Shown: positions 23,190 through 32,946, numbered from the stretch's first letter. The stretch: DNA of 34,809 nt from Hyphomicrobiales bacterium (GCA_003963125.1 RXJK01000071.1:23529-58337), one strand, 5' to 3'. The notes: generated by a model not told the origin, from the letters alone. A program made the numbers and translations.

Positions 23190-24722
23190 CTAGCGCTTGA
23201 CCCGGAGCTCGGGCTGGCAGTCGACCAGCTCGGCAAGCGCCCCGAAACGCCGCCGCAGGCGTTCGCCGTCGAGGGCGGCGTAGGCCGGAGGGAGCGTCAA
23301 AACGAGGCGGTTGCCCTCATAAGATAGGGGGGCCTCGTCGATGATTCCAGACTGGCCGATGGAGATCATGTGGGCCGTGCGGATGGCGGCGCCGACAATG
23401 CGGGCGCGCTTGTACTGACGCTTCGAGATCAGGCTCTTCAACCGGTCGGGCAGGCGGTCGCCCGCCTCGCCCTCGCCGCCGCCCCCGGCGTGGCGGAAAT
23501 AGACCGACAGCGCCAGGAACACGCGGTCCTGGTGGTCGACGCCCGCCAGCGCGCCGTGGGCGATAAGGATGAGGCTCTGCTCGCCGCGATAATCGGGATG
23601 CGAGCGCCAGGAGATGTCCGAGATCAGGCAGGCGGCGTGGCGCAGCCGCTTTTCGTCGGGGGATTCCTTCGGGCCCGGCCCGTCGAACAGCGCGTCGGTC
23701 CACTTCGCCAGCTCTGCGCCGTGTTCGGCCGAGCGCGAGCGCAGTTGCGCGTATTCCTGGCAGAAGGACAGCAGCGGGTCCTTGCGGCGCTCGGCGGCCG
23801 GCAGCATGCCGTAGAGCAGGCCTTCGCGAATGCCGAAGACGGAGAAATGCACGCGCGCGGGCTGCAGCTGCTTCAGGAGACGCTCCAGCACCAGGGCGCC
23901 GAAGGGCAGTACTTCGCGGCGCGGGCGGGCGACATCGGTGATGCCCTTCATCGCTGAGATCTTTTTCGCCCGGCGGATCTCCTCGCAGAAGGCGATGGCC
24001 TCGCGGGTGGGGAGCGTATAGCCGTGCATAACGCGCAAGGGATAGTCCGAGACTTCCATGTGCATGCGGGCGATTGAGCGCCACGTTCCGCCGACGGCGA
24101 AGAAGTCGCGGCCGCGTCCGGACGCCAGCCACGGCACCTTGCTGATGTAGGCGTCCGCCACGTCGAGCGCCTTGTCCATGCGATCGCCGGCGACATCGAT
24201 GAGGCGCAGGCCGCCCAGTGGCAGCGTCACCGCCTCGCGCAGCTTCTCGCCCCCGACATCGATCAGTTCGAGGCTGCCGCCGCCGAGATCGCCGGCGATG
24301 CCATCGGGGTTCCTGAAGCCCATCAGGATGCCGTTGGCGGCGAGCGCCGCCTCGCGCTCACCGGACAGCACCTGGATGCTCACGCCGAGGGCCTGCTCGC
24401 CGCGGGCGATGAAGTCGGGGCCGTCCTTGGCGTCACGGCAGGCGGCGGTGGCGATGGCGCAGATGCTCTTGACGCCCAGGAGATTGGTGATGGCCTTGAA
24501 GCGGCGCAGCGCGTTGAGGGCGCGCTCGACCGCCTCCTTGCCGAGGAAACCCGTGGAAGCCACCTGGCGCCCCAGGCCGCACAGCACTTTCTCGTTGAAG
24601 GTCGTGGTCGGGCTGCGCACGAGACCCTCGTAGACCACGAGGCGCACCGAGTTCGAGCCGATGTCCACGACCGCGATCGGCTCCAGATCGCCATCGCGGT
24701 CGAGTTCGCGCCGTTCGCGCAT
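23190..24722 (-). CDS. ppx: Exopolyphosphatase / Ppx-GppA family phosphatase
   Basis: The 510-aa product has the actin-like ATPase fold. AVVDIGSNSVRLVVYEG is the N-terminal phosphate loop (about residues 17-33), AIATAACRDAKDG follows, and GDLGGGSLELIDV is the second phosphate loop. A C-terminal helical region of about 200 residues includes RHAACLISDISWRSHPDYR and RTAHMISIGQSG. The enzyme hydrolyses the terminal phosphate of polyphosphate and/or pppGpp; the sequence does not decide which. I chose the ATG at 24722 (MRERRELDRDGDL); the frame is open 117 bases further upstream, into the ppk 3' end. It follows ppk by 100 bp, so synthesis and breakdown of polyphosphate are probably co-regulated. 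Confidence 0.92.
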   Translation of the reverse strand: MRERRELDRDGDLEPIAVVDIGSNSVRLVVYEGLVRSPTTTFNEKVLCGLGRQVASTGFLGKEAVERALNALRRFKAITNLLGVKSICAIATAACRDAKDGPDFIARGEQALGVSIQVLSGEREAALAANGILMGFRNPDGIAGDLGGGSLELIDVGGEKLREAVTLPLGGLRLIDVAGDRMDKALDVADAYISKVPWLASGRGRDFFAVGGTWRSIARMHMEVSDYPLRVMHGYTLPTREAIAFCEEIRRAKKISAMKGITDVARPRREVLPFGALVLERLLKQLQPARVHFSVFGIREGLLYGMLPAAERRKDPLLSFCQEYAQLRSRSAEHGAELAKWTDALFDGPGPKESPDEKRLRHAACLISDISWRSHPDYRGEQSLILIAHGALAGVDHQDRVFLALSVYFRHAGGGGEGEAGDRLPDRLKSLISKRQYKRARIVGAAIRTAHMISIGQSGIIDEAPLSYEGNRLVLTLPPAYAALDGERLRRRFGALAELVDCQPELRVKR

Positions 24723-24822
24723 CCAAGCGTCCTCGCCGGTGGACCTGCCCGCGGGCCGGCCTTCTTTGCGGCAGTGTCTACCCTCGTGCCGCCGCTCGCG
24801 GCAAGCCGGACGCAGCGTCGCG

Positions 24823-27117
24823 TCAGCCCGGCTGTGCAAGGCTGAAGCGGCGCGGGAAGCTGTCCTTCAGGGACTGCCCGCGGCCCGACAGGCTCGGGTT
24901 GGTCATGAAATATTCGTGGGCGTTGAAGGGTTCCTCGCCGGGTTTGAGCTTGACGCGCTCGGACGAACCGTCGGCCAGGACGTTCCAGCTCTGCTGGTTG
25001 TCCTTCATGTTGGCGACCATGATCTGGTCCAGGATCTGCTCGTGGACGGTGGGATTGAGGATCGGCAGCATCACCTCGACGCGGCGGTCGAGGTTGCGGG
25101 GCATCATGTCGGCCGAGCTGATGTAGACCACGGCCTTGGCGGACGGCAGCCCGTGGCCGGCGCCGAAGCAATAGACGCGGCCGTGCTCCAGGAAGCGGCC
25201 GATGATGCTCTTGACGCGAATGTTCTCGGACAGGCCGGGGATGCCCGGCCTAAGGCAGCACACACCGCGGGCGACGATGTCGATCTCGACGCCCGCCTGG
25301 CTCGCCTCGTAGAGCGCATCGATGATCTTGCCGTCGACGAGCGAGTTCATCTTCATCCAGATGGCGCCCTTGCGGCCGGCCTTCACGTAAGCGATCTCTT
25401 CCGCGATGTGCGACAGGATACGCGCGCGGATGCCATGTGGGCTCGCGGCCAGGCGCTCGATGTCGGCGGGCTCCGCGTAGCCGGTGATGAAGTTGAAGAT
25501 GCGCGTGAGGTCGCGGCCGATGACGGGGTCGGCGCTGAAGAACGACAGGTCGGTGTAGATCTTCGCGGTGACGGGGTGATAGTTGCCCGTGCCGACGTTG
25601 GAATAGGTGACGAGCTCGTTGCCCTCGCGGCGCACGATCAGGCCGAGCTTGGCGTGCGTCTTGAGCTGCAGGAAGCCGTAGACCACGTGCACGCCGGCGC
25701 TTTCGAGATCGCGCGCGAGGCGGATGTTGACCGCCTCGTCGAAGCGGGCGCGCAGCTCGACGACGGCCGTGACGCTCTTGCCCATCTCGGCCGCTTCCAT
25801 CAGCGCGCGGACGATCGGGCTGTCGTTGGAGGTGCGGTAGAGCGTCCACTTGATCGCAAGGACGTTCGGATCCGCCACGGCCTGGCGCAGGAACTGCACC
25901 ACGACGTCGAAGGACTCGTAGGGGTGGTGGACGACGATGTCCTTCTTGCGGATCGCCTCGAAGCAGTTGCCGTCGTATTCGCGGATGCGCTCGGGGAAGC
26001 GGATGCTGAACGGCTTGAACAGCAGGTCGGGGCGCTCGGAGACGATGAGCTGTTTTGTGTCGGCGAGGCCGAGCAGCCCTTCCTTCACGAACACCGCATC
26101 CTCGCGGATTTCGAGTTCGCGCGTGACGAAGTGCTGGAGGCGCTCCGGCATCTGGCCATCGACCTCGAGGCGGATGACGTGGCCGCGGCGGCGGCGCTTG
26201 AGAGCCGTCTCGTAGAGGGCGACGAGATCTTCCGCCTCCTCCTGCACCTCGATGTCACTGTCGCGCAGCACGCGGAAGGCGCCCTGGCCCTTCGGCACGA
26301 AGCCCGGGAACAGGCGGTTGAGATACATGACGATGACGGATTCGAGCCGCACGAAGCGGATCGGCTGCGGCGCCTCGCCCTGCGGGGCTGTCTCGTCGGC
26401 CGGCAGGCGGATGAAGCGGGCGATCTGATTGGGGAGCGGGACCACCGCGTGCATGGTGGTGCCGTCGCGCTCACGCTTCAGCTCGATGCCGATGGTGATG
26501 CCGCCATTCTGGATGAACGGGAAGGGGTGCGAGGGATCGACGGCGATCGGGGTCAGGATCGGTAGATACTGGGACATGAACTGGCGGTCGAGCCACGTGC
26601 GCTCGGGCCCGGTCAGGTCGGTGGGCTCGATGACGTGAATGCCCTGGCCGGCGAGCAGGCCCTTGAGCTCGATCCAGTACTTCTGCTGGTCCCCGACGAG
26701 CAGGCCTGCGAAACGGTTGATCTCGGCCAGCTGCTGGCTCGGCGTGAGGCCGTCCTGGCTCTGCTGCGTCACGCCCGCCGCGACCTGCCCGTACAGGCCC
26801 GCGGCGCGGACCATGTAGAACTCGTCGAGGTTGGAGGCGGAGATCGACAAGAAGCGCAGCCGCTCGAGGAGCGGGTGATGCACGTTCGCCGCCTCTTCGA
26901 GGACGCGGCGGTTGAACTGGAGCCACGACAACTCGCGGTTGACGAAGCGGGCGGGGCCGACCGGGACCGGCATCGGTGGCTGGGGCGCGGGCGCAACTTT
27001 GGCTGCGGGCGCCTCGGCAGATGGCCGGAATTCCTTGGCTACGACGGCGCTCGTGGCGGCACGTGCCGCCTTGGTGCCACGCCGACGCTTCTGCTTGGGT
27101 TTCGAAGTCTCTGTCAT
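24823..27117 (-). CDS. ppk1: Polyphosphate kinase 1
   Basis: The 764-aa product polymerises the gamma phosphate of ATP into polyphosphate. I chose the ATG at 27117 ([20 protein letters not shown]). The first 65 residues are a basic and Ala/Pro-rich extension. The PPK N-domain begins at [48 protein letters not shown] and [17 protein letters not shown] follow. The phosphorylated His is His488 in [14 protein letters not shown], corresponding to His435 of E. coli [23 protein letters not shown] and [13 protein letters not shown] complete the family signature. It sits between hdaA and ppx on the same strand. A possible promoter lies in the 108-bp gap after hdaA. Confidence 0.96.
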   Translation of the reverse strand: MTETSKPKQKRRRGTKAARAATSAVVAKEFRPSAEAPAAKVAPAPQPPMPVPVGPARFVNRELSWLQFNRRVLEEAANVHHPLLERLRFLSISASNLDEFYMVRAAGLYGQVAAGVTQQSQDGLTPSQQLAEINRFAGLLVGDQQKYWIELKGLLAGQGIHVIEPTDLTGPERTWLDRQFMSQYLPILTPIAVDPSHPFPFIQNGGITIGIELKRERDGTTMHAVVPLPNQIARFIRLPADETAPQGEAPQPIRFVRLESVIVMYLNRLFPGFVPKGQGAFRVLRDSDIEVQEEAEDLVALYETALKRRRRGHVIRLEVDGQMPERLQHFVTRELEIREDAVFVKEGLLGLADTKQLIVSERPDLLFKPFSIRFPERIREYDGNCFEAIRKKDIVVHHPYESFDVVVQFLRQAVADPNVLAIKWTLYRTSNDSPIVRALMEAAEMGKSVTAVVELRARFDEAVNIRLARDLESAGVHVVYGFLQLKTHAKLGLIVRREGNELVTYSNVGTGNYHPVTAKIYTDLSFFSADPVIGRDLTRIFNFITGYAEPADIERLAASPHGIRARILSHIAEEIAYVKAGRKGAIWMKMNSLVDGKIIDALYEASQAGVEIDIVARGVCCLRPGIPGLSENIRVKSIIGRFLEHGRVYCFGAGHGLPSAKAVVYISSADMMPRNLDRRVEVMLPILNPTVHEQILDQIMVANMKDNQQSWNVLADGSSERVKLKPGEEPFNAHEYFMTNPSLSGRGQSLKDSFPRRFSLAQPG

Positions 27118-27163
27118 CGACACCGCCGCTGCCTCTCCAGACCGGGGCGGATATTGTGACCCC

Positions 27164-27193
27164 ATTTTATCGGTTTTGCGACAGCCCCGACAG
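27164..27193 (-). promoter_or_regulatory. Possible ppk promoter in the hdaA-ppk gap
   Basis: On the minus strand TAAAAT (27169 to 27164) is 5/6 to the -10 consensus and stands 46 bases before the ppk ATG. The best -35 candidate, CTGTCG with an 18-base spacer, is poor. The call rests mainly on the -10 and on the AT-rich context. Confidence 0.3.
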
Positions 27194-27225
27194 TTCGTTG
27201 ATTCGCTTACCGAAACCTTGATGGC

Positions 27226-27897
27226 TTAGACGGCGCGGCGGGTCAGAACGGCACCGGCCAAGGCGCGCGAGACGCGGCGGTGCGTGGCCATCGCTAGCGT
27301 ATCGATCTCGGCCACGATCTCGGCCGCCGCCTCCATCGACTGCTCCATGTGCAGGGCAATGTAGCTGATCACCTGCGGTTCGACCGTGAGCTGACGATCC
27401 GCGAAAAGCTTGACCAGGACGGCCTTCAGCAGCCCCTCGTCCGGATTGGCGATGGTGACGATAGGCAACGCCCTCAGACGCGAGCGCAGGTCCGGCAGGC
27501 GGACGGGAAGCTCGCCGGGCGCCAGTTCGGACGTCAGCAGCATCGACAACTTGCGTTCGCGCACGAGATTCAACAGGTGGAACAGGACGCGCTCGTCGGC
27601 GATGCCGTCGTGCAGATCCTCGACGACCAGCGCGCCCGTGGTGAAGGCGATATCGTCCTCGCTGAGCTGGGATGCCTCGAGCCGGGCGGCGCCCGACTTC
27701 AGGCGCCAGACGTTGGCGAGATGCGTCTTGCCGGCGCGCGGCGGGGCCACCACGAGCATCGACGCCTGCGGCCAATCCGGCCAGCGGTCGACGGCGGCGG
27801 CGGCAGCGCGGTTCGCCTCCGAGATGAGAAAATCCTCCGCCCCGAGCGCGGGGCGCTGCGCGAGATCGAGTACGAGCTGGCCGGCGGCCTCTGTCAT
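27226..27897 (-). CDS. hdaA: DnaA regulatory inactivator HdaA-type ATPase
   Basis: The 223-aa product is a DnaA-like AAA+ domain without the DNA-binding domain. It starts with QLVLDLAQRPALGAEDFLIS, where QLVLDL resembles the beta-clamp-binding motif (Q-x-x-L-x-L/F) known at the N-terminus of Hda proteins. Walker A is VVAPPRAGKTHLANVW, where Ala replaces the usual first Gly. Walker B is LVVEDLHD, and the sensor region is RSRLRALPIVTIANPDEG. Hda with the DNA clamp stimulates ATP hydrolysis by DnaA after initiation and so prevents re-initiation. The ATG at 27897 has a strong AGGAGGAAG site and overlaps the stop of the AI-2E transporter gene as ATGA, so translation is coupled. Confidence 0.9.
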   Translation of the reverse strand: MTEAAGQLVLDLAQRPALGAEDFLISEANRAAAAAVDRWPDWPQASMLVVAPPRAGKTHLANVWRLKSGAARLEASQLSEDDIAFTTGALVVEDLHDGIADERVLFHLLNLVRERKLSMLLTSELAPGELPVRLPDLRSRLRALPIVTIANPDEGLLKAVLVKLFADRQLTVEPQVISYIALHMEQSMEAAAEIVAEIDTLAMATHRRVSRALAGAVLTRRAV

Positions 27898-28997
27898 GCG
27901 CTTCCTCCTGCTGCCGGACCGCCCGCATGCGGCGCGACCGCGGCGCCGCGATAAAGGGCGCTCTGAAGGTACATATTTATGGCAAAGCGGATCAGAACGC
28001 TCGCGGCGGCGGCGAGCGGCACGGCGATCAGCGTGCCCACCAATCCGAACAGGTAGCTGAACACGAACAGCGCGAAGATCAGCCAGACGGGATGCAGGCC
28101 GATCTTCTGGCCGACGAGGCGGGGCGAGAGGAATGCCGTGTCGATGGCGATGCCGGCCGTAAGGACCGCGACGACTTTCAGCAGCACCGTCACGTCGGCC
28201 CCGTACTGGACGAAGGCGAGCGACAGGGCCGTGATGAGGCCGACGAGCCAGCCGATCACCGGGACGAAGGCCAGCACTCCCGTCGTGAGCCCAACGAGCA
28301 GTCCGTAGTTGATGCCCGCCCAACTGAGGCCCGCCGCATAGAGCAGCCCGAGCACGATGCAGATGGCGCCCTGGCCGCGGATGAAGGCCGCGACCGCGTC
28401 GTTGATGTCGATGGCGAGCTTGCGGATGACGGCGGCATGGTCGCGCGGCAGCGCCTCGTCGAGGCGCGCCAGCATGTGGTGCCAGTCGACGATCAGGTAG
28501 AAGACCACGACCGGCGTGATCAGAAACAGGGCGATGAAGTTCACGACCGCGAGCCCGCCGCTCAGCAGCGACGTGAGAACGGCCGCGACGGTCGAACCCC
28601 AGTTCTGGGACAACCCGTCCATGCCCTTGTCGAGCGCGACCTTGAGGTTCGGGAAATTGGGGCCGAGCCAATCCTGTGCGATGTGCTCTGCCGTCGCCCG
28701 CAGCTTGGCGAGTTCACCCGGCAGGCTCGTCGCGAACTGGCGGATCTGTTCGACCACCAGGGGGCCGAGGAAGACCACCGCAAGCGTGATGACCACACCC
28801 GCCACGCCGACGATGAGCGTCGCCGCCAGCGCGCGCGGCAGGCCGATGCGCTCGAGCCCGTCGGCCAGCGGGTTGAGGAAGTAGGCGATGACGACGGCCG
28901 CCACGAAGGGCAGCAGGATATCCTTCAGCGCCGCCACGACGAGCAGCACGACGATCAGGGCAATCAGCCAGAACAGGAGCTGCTTCTCGATGCGCAT
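27894..28997 (-). CDS. AI-2E (PerM) family transporter
   Basis: The 367-aa product is an integral membrane protein of the AI-2E/PerM family. The N-terminus has two close hydrophobic helices (LLFWLIALIVVLLVVAALKD, ILLPFVAAVVIAYFLNPLAD). The segment PLADGLERIGLPRALAATLI is typical. A periplasmic, helical middle part follows (QIRQFATSLPGELAKLRATA), and then about five more helices including VNFIALFLITPVVVFYLIVD and LVGLTTGVLAFVPVIGWLVG. Despite the family name, substrates vary (AI-2, Na+/H+ and others) and none can be assigned. The stop codon overlaps the hdaA start. In Alphaproteobacteria this gene often sits between a CDP-alcohol phosphatidyltransferase gene and hdaA, as here. Confidence 0.92.
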   Translation of the reverse strand: MRIEKQLLFWLIALIVVLLVVAALKDILLPFVAAVVIAYFLNPLADGLERIGLPRALAATLIVGVAGVVITLAVVFLGPLVVEQIRQFATSLPGELAKLRATAEHIAQDWLGPNFPNLKVALDKGMDGLSQNWGSTVAAVLTSLLSGGLAVVNFIALFLITPVVVFYLIVDWHHMLARLDEALPRDHAAVIRKLAIDINDAVAAFIRGQGAICIVLGLLYAAGLSWAGINYGLLVGLTTGVLAFVPVIGWLVGLITALSLAFVQYGADVTVLLKVVAVLTAGIAIDTAFLSPRLVGQKIGLHPVWLIFALFVFSYLFGLVGTLIAVPLAAAASVLIRFAINMYLQSALYRGAAVAPHAGGPAAGGSA

Positions 28998-29053
28998 GAC
29001 CGGTCTCCGATACCGGCCGCAGCTCTAGCCGCCCAAAGCGACAAGCCTGCGGC

Positions 29054-29593
29054 TCAGCTTCCAGTCATATGCGTAAACCAGCCTCGGAGGTAGGCCGCCA
29101 GCGAGAGGAGGGTCAGTGTTCCCGTAATCCACACCAGGGCGGAGCGCACCATGCCGAGCCCCAGGCCGAAGGCAGCATCGGCGAGCACGGTGGCCACCAG
29201 CACGATCTGGAACAAGGTGTTGATCTTGCTGATGACGAGCGGCTTGATCGCCACCGGCTGCGACATCACCCAGGAGACCATCACCGCCAGCACGATCAGG
29301 ATGTCGCGGCTGACGACGGCGATGACGAGCCACAGCGGTAGTTCTTTCGCCACGCCGAGCGCGATGAACAGGCTGACGAGCAGGAGCTTGTCGGCCATCG
29401 GGTCGAGGATGGCGCCGAGTTCGGTCTGCCAGGAAAACCGCTTCGCCAGGTAGCCATCGAGCGCGTCGCTCGCGCCGGCCGCCACGAAGACGAAAAAGGC
29501 CGTGCGCGTCTCTCCGGTGACGAGAAGCCAGAAGATCACCGGGACCGACATCACCCGGGCGATGGTGATGAAGTTGGGAATGTTGAGCTTCAA
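29054..29593 (-). CDS. CDP-alcohol phosphatidyltransferase, probable TTG start
   Basis: The protein has the CDP-alcohol phosphotransferase signature: SDALDGYLAKRF and then LGAILDPMADKLLL. This gives Asp43, Asp46, Gly47, Gly60, Asp64 and Asp68 in 179 aa, with about five membrane helices. It opens NIPNFITIARV like its relatives. The only reasonable start near that point is TTG at 29593, giving M-K-L-N-I-P-N. There is no ATG or GTG in frame until well inside the upstream DUF2066 gene. Members transfer a phosphatidyl group from CDP-diacylglycerol to glycerol 3-phosphate (PgsA), serine, inositol or cardiolipin precursors; the acceptor is not decided here. It ends 56 bp before the AI-2E transporter gene on the same strand. 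Confidence 0.88.
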   Translation of the reverse strand: MKLNIPNFITIARVMSVPVIFWLLVTGETRTAFFVFVAAGASDALDGYLAKRFSWQTELGAILDPMADKLLLVSLFIALGVAKELPLWLVIAVVSRDILIVLAVMVSWVMSQPVAIKPLVISKINTLFQIVLVATVLADAAFGLGLGMVRSALVWITGTLTLLSLAAYLRGWFTHMTGS

Positions 29594-29642
29594 AACGTCC
29601 AGCCGTACTTCGAATTCGTGAGGACCGCGGTGGAAGCCTGCA

Positions 29643-30857
29643 TCATCGCGCCGAAAGGACCCAAGCGCCACCACTGTTGCGCAGGGCGAGGCCCTGCGCC
29701 TCCAGCGCCTGCACGAGCCGCTGCGGGCCCTCGGCATAGCTGAAGGTCACACGCGCGCCGCGGGCGGAGAGCCCCGCGACATCGAGGTTCTGCAAGCCGG
29801 GCGTAGCCGCGAGCCGGCGGCTGATGTTCTGCCACTCGGCCATGCCGCTGAACTCGACGGAGACCTGCATAGCCGCACCGCCAGAGGCGGCCGCGGGCGG
29901 CGGCTGCATGGCCGGCGCGGGGGCGTATCCGACGGGCGCAGCCGGCGCGGGCATGCGCGGGGGCGGGGGCGGAGCCGCAACCATGTCCGTGCTCGGATTG
30001 GCGATGGCCTTCCAGCGCCCTTCGAGGACGCCCAGCGAGACGACACCGGCCAACTCTGCGGCATAGGAAGGATCGCTCGGATCGATGCGGTAGGCGCGCT
30101 TCAGCGTGAAGGCGCCGACGGCGTCGCGGCCGGCGAGCGTGACCATCAGCTTGCGGTTGCCCGCGTCGGGCTCGGCGAGCGCGACCACGATCAGTTCGGA
30201 GCGCGTGGCGTTGACGAGGCTGCGGATGGCCGCGCCATCTCCGTTGGCTAGCGCGGCAACGGCGTCGGCCGACATCTCCGGCTTCAACGGCACGAGCTTG
30301 ACCGGGGACAGCGCGTGCTCGAGGTCGAGGCCCTTCCACACGCCCGTCCACGACGGCTCGTCCTTCGGCGGCGTGCCGGGCGCGGACCGCCACACCGGAA
30401 TGACGACGGCCTCGGGCGCCTGCTCCTCGACGATCGGCAGGCCTTCCTGCTGCAGGAGCGCGCGAATGGCGCGCGGCTGGAAGGCGAAGTCGAGGCTGGC
30501 GATGTAATCGGTCGCGGAGTTGCGCTCGGCGCGCACGCGAATTCCCTCGATGAGGTCGCCGGGCTTGGCGACGCGCACGTTCTTGAGACGCGGGTGCGCC
30601 GTGACCGGGACGAGGCGCTTCAGGAGCGAGCGGAAGGCTGCGCGCTGCCCATCGGCCAGCGCCTTGTCCTTGGCCGCGACGGCATTGTCCGCGCGCGCTT
30701 CGACAGGATAGTTGCCGACCGTGAAGATGGCATCGGCGGGGGCCGCCTCGGCGCTGCCGAGCGCCAGTCCGACGACGCCCGCCAGCAGGCCGGCGAGCCG
30801 GCGCAGCCGCCGATCGATGAACAGCGTGTTCGATATTCCCAGCATGTCTTCTGCCAT
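29643..30857 (-). CDS. DUF2066 domain-containing exported protein
   Basis: I chose the ATG at 30857 (404 aa). An ATG at 30845 and a longer TTG start at 30881 are alternatives. A hydrophobic segment near residues 20-38 (LAGLLAGVVGLALGSAEA) ends in AxA and looks like a signal peptide. The conserved part follows (FTVGNYPVEARADNAVAAKD, RAAFRSLLKRLVP, IEGIRVRAERNSATDYIASL, IPVWRSAPGTPP). A Pro-rich linker of about 30 residues precedes a C-terminal domain (VSVEFSGMAEWQNISRRLAA, TFSYAEGPQRLVQALEAQGL). DUF2066 proteins are periplasmic and have no established function. Its place just before a CDP-alcohol phosphatidyltransferase is typical in Alphaproteobacteria. It is divergent from purM across 272 bp. 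Confidence 0.85.
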   Translation of the reverse strand: MAEDMLGISNTLFIDRRLRRLAGLLAGVVGLALGSAEAAPADAIFTVGNYPVEARADNAVAAKDKALADGQRAAFRSLLKRLVPVTAHPRLKNVRVAKPGDLIEGIRVRAERNSATDYIASLDFAFQPRAIRALLQQEGLPIVEEQAPEAVVIPVWRSAPGTPPKDEPSWTGVWKGLDLEHALSPVKLVPLKPEMSADAVAALANGDGAAIRSLVNATRSELIVVALAEPDAGNRKLMVTLAGRDAVGAFTLKRAYRIDPSDPSYAAELAGVVSLGVLEGRWKAIANPSTDMVAAPPPPPRMPAPAAPVGYAPAPAMQPPPAAASGGAAMQVSVEFSGMAEWQNISRRLAATPGLQNLDVAGLSARGARVTFSYAEGPQRLVQALEAQGLALRNSGGAWVLSAR

Positions 30858-30943
30858 GGACCGCCCCGCCGCGTGCGTCAAGACGCTGGGCTCGCACGGC
30901 AGAGACCGAAAATCCCAAGCCCTGAAAAACCAGAGCGAAGAAT

Positions 30944-30972
30944 TTGCCCTTGCCGGCCGTGCCTGCTATGCC
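30944..30972 (+). promoter_or_regulatory. Possible purM promoter
   Basis: TTGCCC (30944-30949) and TATGCC (30967-30972) are 17 bases apart, with TG one base before the -10 (extended -10). The purM start lies about 160 bases further. The match is moderate and other starts are possible in this divergent region. Confidence 0.3.
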
Positions 30973-31129
30973 GCCGTCCCATCATCCCCGCTTCTCCCGG
31001 CGAAAAAAAGAAGCCGCGGAACAGGATGCCGGCGCGAGCACAGGCCGCGGGCGCGTTCGTCCAGCCGGCGGTGCGTCGAGGGCTCCCGGCGCGATCTGAC
31101 GGGAAAGCGGGACGCTAAGCGAGGCGCCG

Positions 31130-32242
31130 ATGCCCAAGCCTGACGACGGCCGAAATTCCGTTACCTATCGCGATGCGGGGGTCGACATCGATGCCGGCAA
31201 CGCGCTGGTGGAAGCGATCAAGCCTTTGGCGCGCTCCACGCGCAGGCCAGGGGCCGACGCGGCGTTGGGCGGGTTCGGGGCGCTGTTCGATCTCAAGGCC
31301 GCCGGGTTCGAAGACCCGATCCTGGTCGCCGCCAACGACGGGGTCGGCACGAAGCTGAAGATCGCCATCGATACGGGGCAGCACGCGACGATCGGCATCG
31401 ATCTCGTCGCCATGTGCGTCAACGACCTGTTGGCGCAAGGCGCTGAGCCCCTGTTTTTCCTCGACTATTTCGCCTGCGGGAAGCTCGACGTGGAGACCGC
31501 ACGCAGCGTGGTGGCCGGCATCGCCGAGGGTTGCCGGCAGGCCGGCTGCGCGCTGAGTGGCGGCGAGACGGCCGAAATGCCCGGCATGTATGCCGCGAAG
31601 GACTATGATCTCGCAGGATTTTCTGTCGGGGCGGTGGAGCGCACGAAGCTGCTGCCGCGGCCCGATGTGCAGGCCGGCGACGTGCTGCTGGGTCTTACCT
31701 CATCCGGCGTCCACTCCAACGGCTATTCGCTGGTGCGCCGCCTCGTGGCCGGGCAGAACCTCGCGTGGGACGCGCCGGCGCCGTTCGCTGCCGGACGTAC
31801 CGTCGCCCAGGCCCTGCTGGAGCCGACGCGCATCTACGTCAAACCGGTGCTCAACGCGATCCGGAAGACGAACGCCGTCAAGGCGCTAGCTCATATTACG
31901 GGCGGCGGGTTGTCGGAGAACCTGCCGCGGGTGCTGCCGGATGGCCTTGCCGCGCATGTCGATCTCTCGCGCTGGTCGGCGCCTGCCGTGTTCGGCTGGC
32001 TCGCCAAAGCTGGCCGCCTCGACGACGAAGAAATGCTCCGCACGTTCAATTGCGGCATCGGTCTCATCCTCGTGGTCGCGCGCGACCAAGTGCAGGAAGT
32101 CGCCGCCGCCCTCGCGGAGGCCGGCGAACGCTCCATCGAGATCGGGGCCATCGAGCCGGGGCGGGGCGTCAAATCCCAGGCCAAGGGCAAGGGCGAGGCG
32201 GAGGCCGTCCGCTACTCGGGGTCGCTCGGATACGCCCCATGA
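31130..32242 (+). CDS. purM: Phosphoribosylformylglycinamidine cyclo-ligase (AIR synthetase)
   Basis: The 370-aa product closes the imidazole ring of AIR from FGAM with ATP, the fifth step of purine synthesis. It shows [20 protein letters not shown] near the N-terminus, [85 protein letters not shown] and [19 protein letters not shown], all in the family's order. The ATG at 31130 has GAGG 6 bases upstream. Its stop codon overlaps the purN start as ATGA, so the two are co-translated. Together with prs in this window it supplies part of the purine pathway. Confidence 0.96.
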   Translation: MPKPDDGRNSVTYRDAGVDIDAGNALVEAIKPLARSTRRPGADAALGGFGALFDLKAAGFEDPILVAANDGVGTKLKIAIDTGQHATIGIDLVAMCVNDLLAQGAEPLFFLDYFACGKLDVETARSVVAGIAEGCRQAGCALSGGETAEMPGMYAAKDYDLAGFSVGAVERTKLLPRPDVQAGDVLLGLTSSGVHSNGYSLVRRLVAGQNLAWDAPAPFAAGRTVAQALLEPTRIYVKPVLNAIRKTNAVKALAHITGGGLSENLPRVLPDGLAAHVDLSRWSAPAVFGWLAKAGRLDDEEMLRTFNCGIGLILVVARDQVQEVAAALAEAGERSIEIGAIEPGRGVKSQAKGKGEAEAVRYSGSLGYAP

Positions 32243-32910
32243 CGGGTTCTCCACGCAAGCGCGTCGCCGTGCTGATCTCGGGGCGCGGCAGCAACATGAT
32301 GGCGCTGGTGAACGCCTCGCGGGCCGCCGACTATCCGGCCGAAATCGCACTCGTGATCTCAAACAAGCTCGATGCAGCAGGCCTCGCGTGGGCGCGAGAG
32401 CAGAACCTGCAGACCGCCGCCATCGACCACAAGGCCTTCCCCTCCCGGGAGAGTTTCGACGCAGCGATCGATGCGGCCCTCGTCGCCGCGCAGATCGACT
32501 ACGTCGCCCAGGCCGGGTTCATGCGCATCCAAACGGCTGGATTCGTTGAGAAATGGGCCGGACGGCAGATCAATATCCACCCGTCGCTGCTGCCGCTGTT
32601 CAAGGGACTGCATCCGCAGCGTCAGGCGCTCGAAGCCGGCGTGCGGGTGTCCGGCGCGAGCGTCCATTTCGTCACGCCGGAACTCGATTCAGGGCCGATC
32701 ATCGCGCAGGGCGTGGTTCCGGTCGTTGCGGGGGATACGGAGGATCGGCTGGCCGAACGGATTCTTGCTATCGAGCACCGCATCTACCCCGCGGCCCTTG
32801 CCCTCGTGGTCGAGGGGAAGGCCAAACTCGTGGGCGGCCGCGTGAGCCTCGAGGCGCCCGTTAACCAGCGCCAGACACTGGTCTCGCCAGGAGGCGAGCG
32901 GGTTTGCTAA
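32239..32910 (+). CDS. purN: Phosphoribosylglycinamide formyltransferase
   Basis: The 223-aa product transfers a formyl group from 10-formyl-tetrahydrofolate to GAR, the third step of purine synthesis. It begins [20 protein letters not shown], with the GAR-binding loop ISGRGSN. It continues with [19 protein letters not shown], and the catalytic block [14 protein letters not shown], supplying Asn and His. Then come [19 protein letters not shown], whose Asp completes the triad, and QGVVPV. The ATG at 32239 overlaps the purM stop. A longer open frame exists upstream inside purM but is a shadow. A 25-residue C-terminal tail extends past the family core. Confidence 0.95.
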   Translation: MTGSPRKRVAVLISGRGSNMMALVNASRAADYPAEIALVISNKLDAAGLAWAREQNLQTAAIDHKAFPSRESFDAAIDAALVAAQIDYVAQAGFMRIQTAGFVEKWAGRQINIHPSLLPLFKGLHPQRQALEAGVRVSGASVHFVTPELDSGPIIAQGVVPVVAGDTEDRLAERILAIEHRIYPAALALVVEGKAKLVGGRVSLEAPVNQRQTLVSPGGERVC

Positions 32911-32946
32911 GCCGCATCAGATCAGGGAAATTCGTTTCCGTGCGGC
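32911..32946 (+). terminator. Possible 3' hairpin with UUCG loop after purN
   Basis: GCCGCA (32911-32916) pairs with TGCGGC (32941-32946), and GGAAA (32926-32930) with TTTCC (32935-32939) closes a TTCG tetraloop. An unpaired bulge lies on the left side. It begins directly after the purN stop. No T-run follows, so it may stabilise the RNA end rather than terminate transcription. Confidence 0.4.

Noticed and set aside
24661-26565. 634-codon plus-strand open frame opposite ppk and ppx
   Set aside because: It lies wholly antisense to two clear genes. The translation is low-complexity (Asp/Ala/Val/His/Arg) and shows no family motif, as expected for antisense frames in GC-rich DNA.
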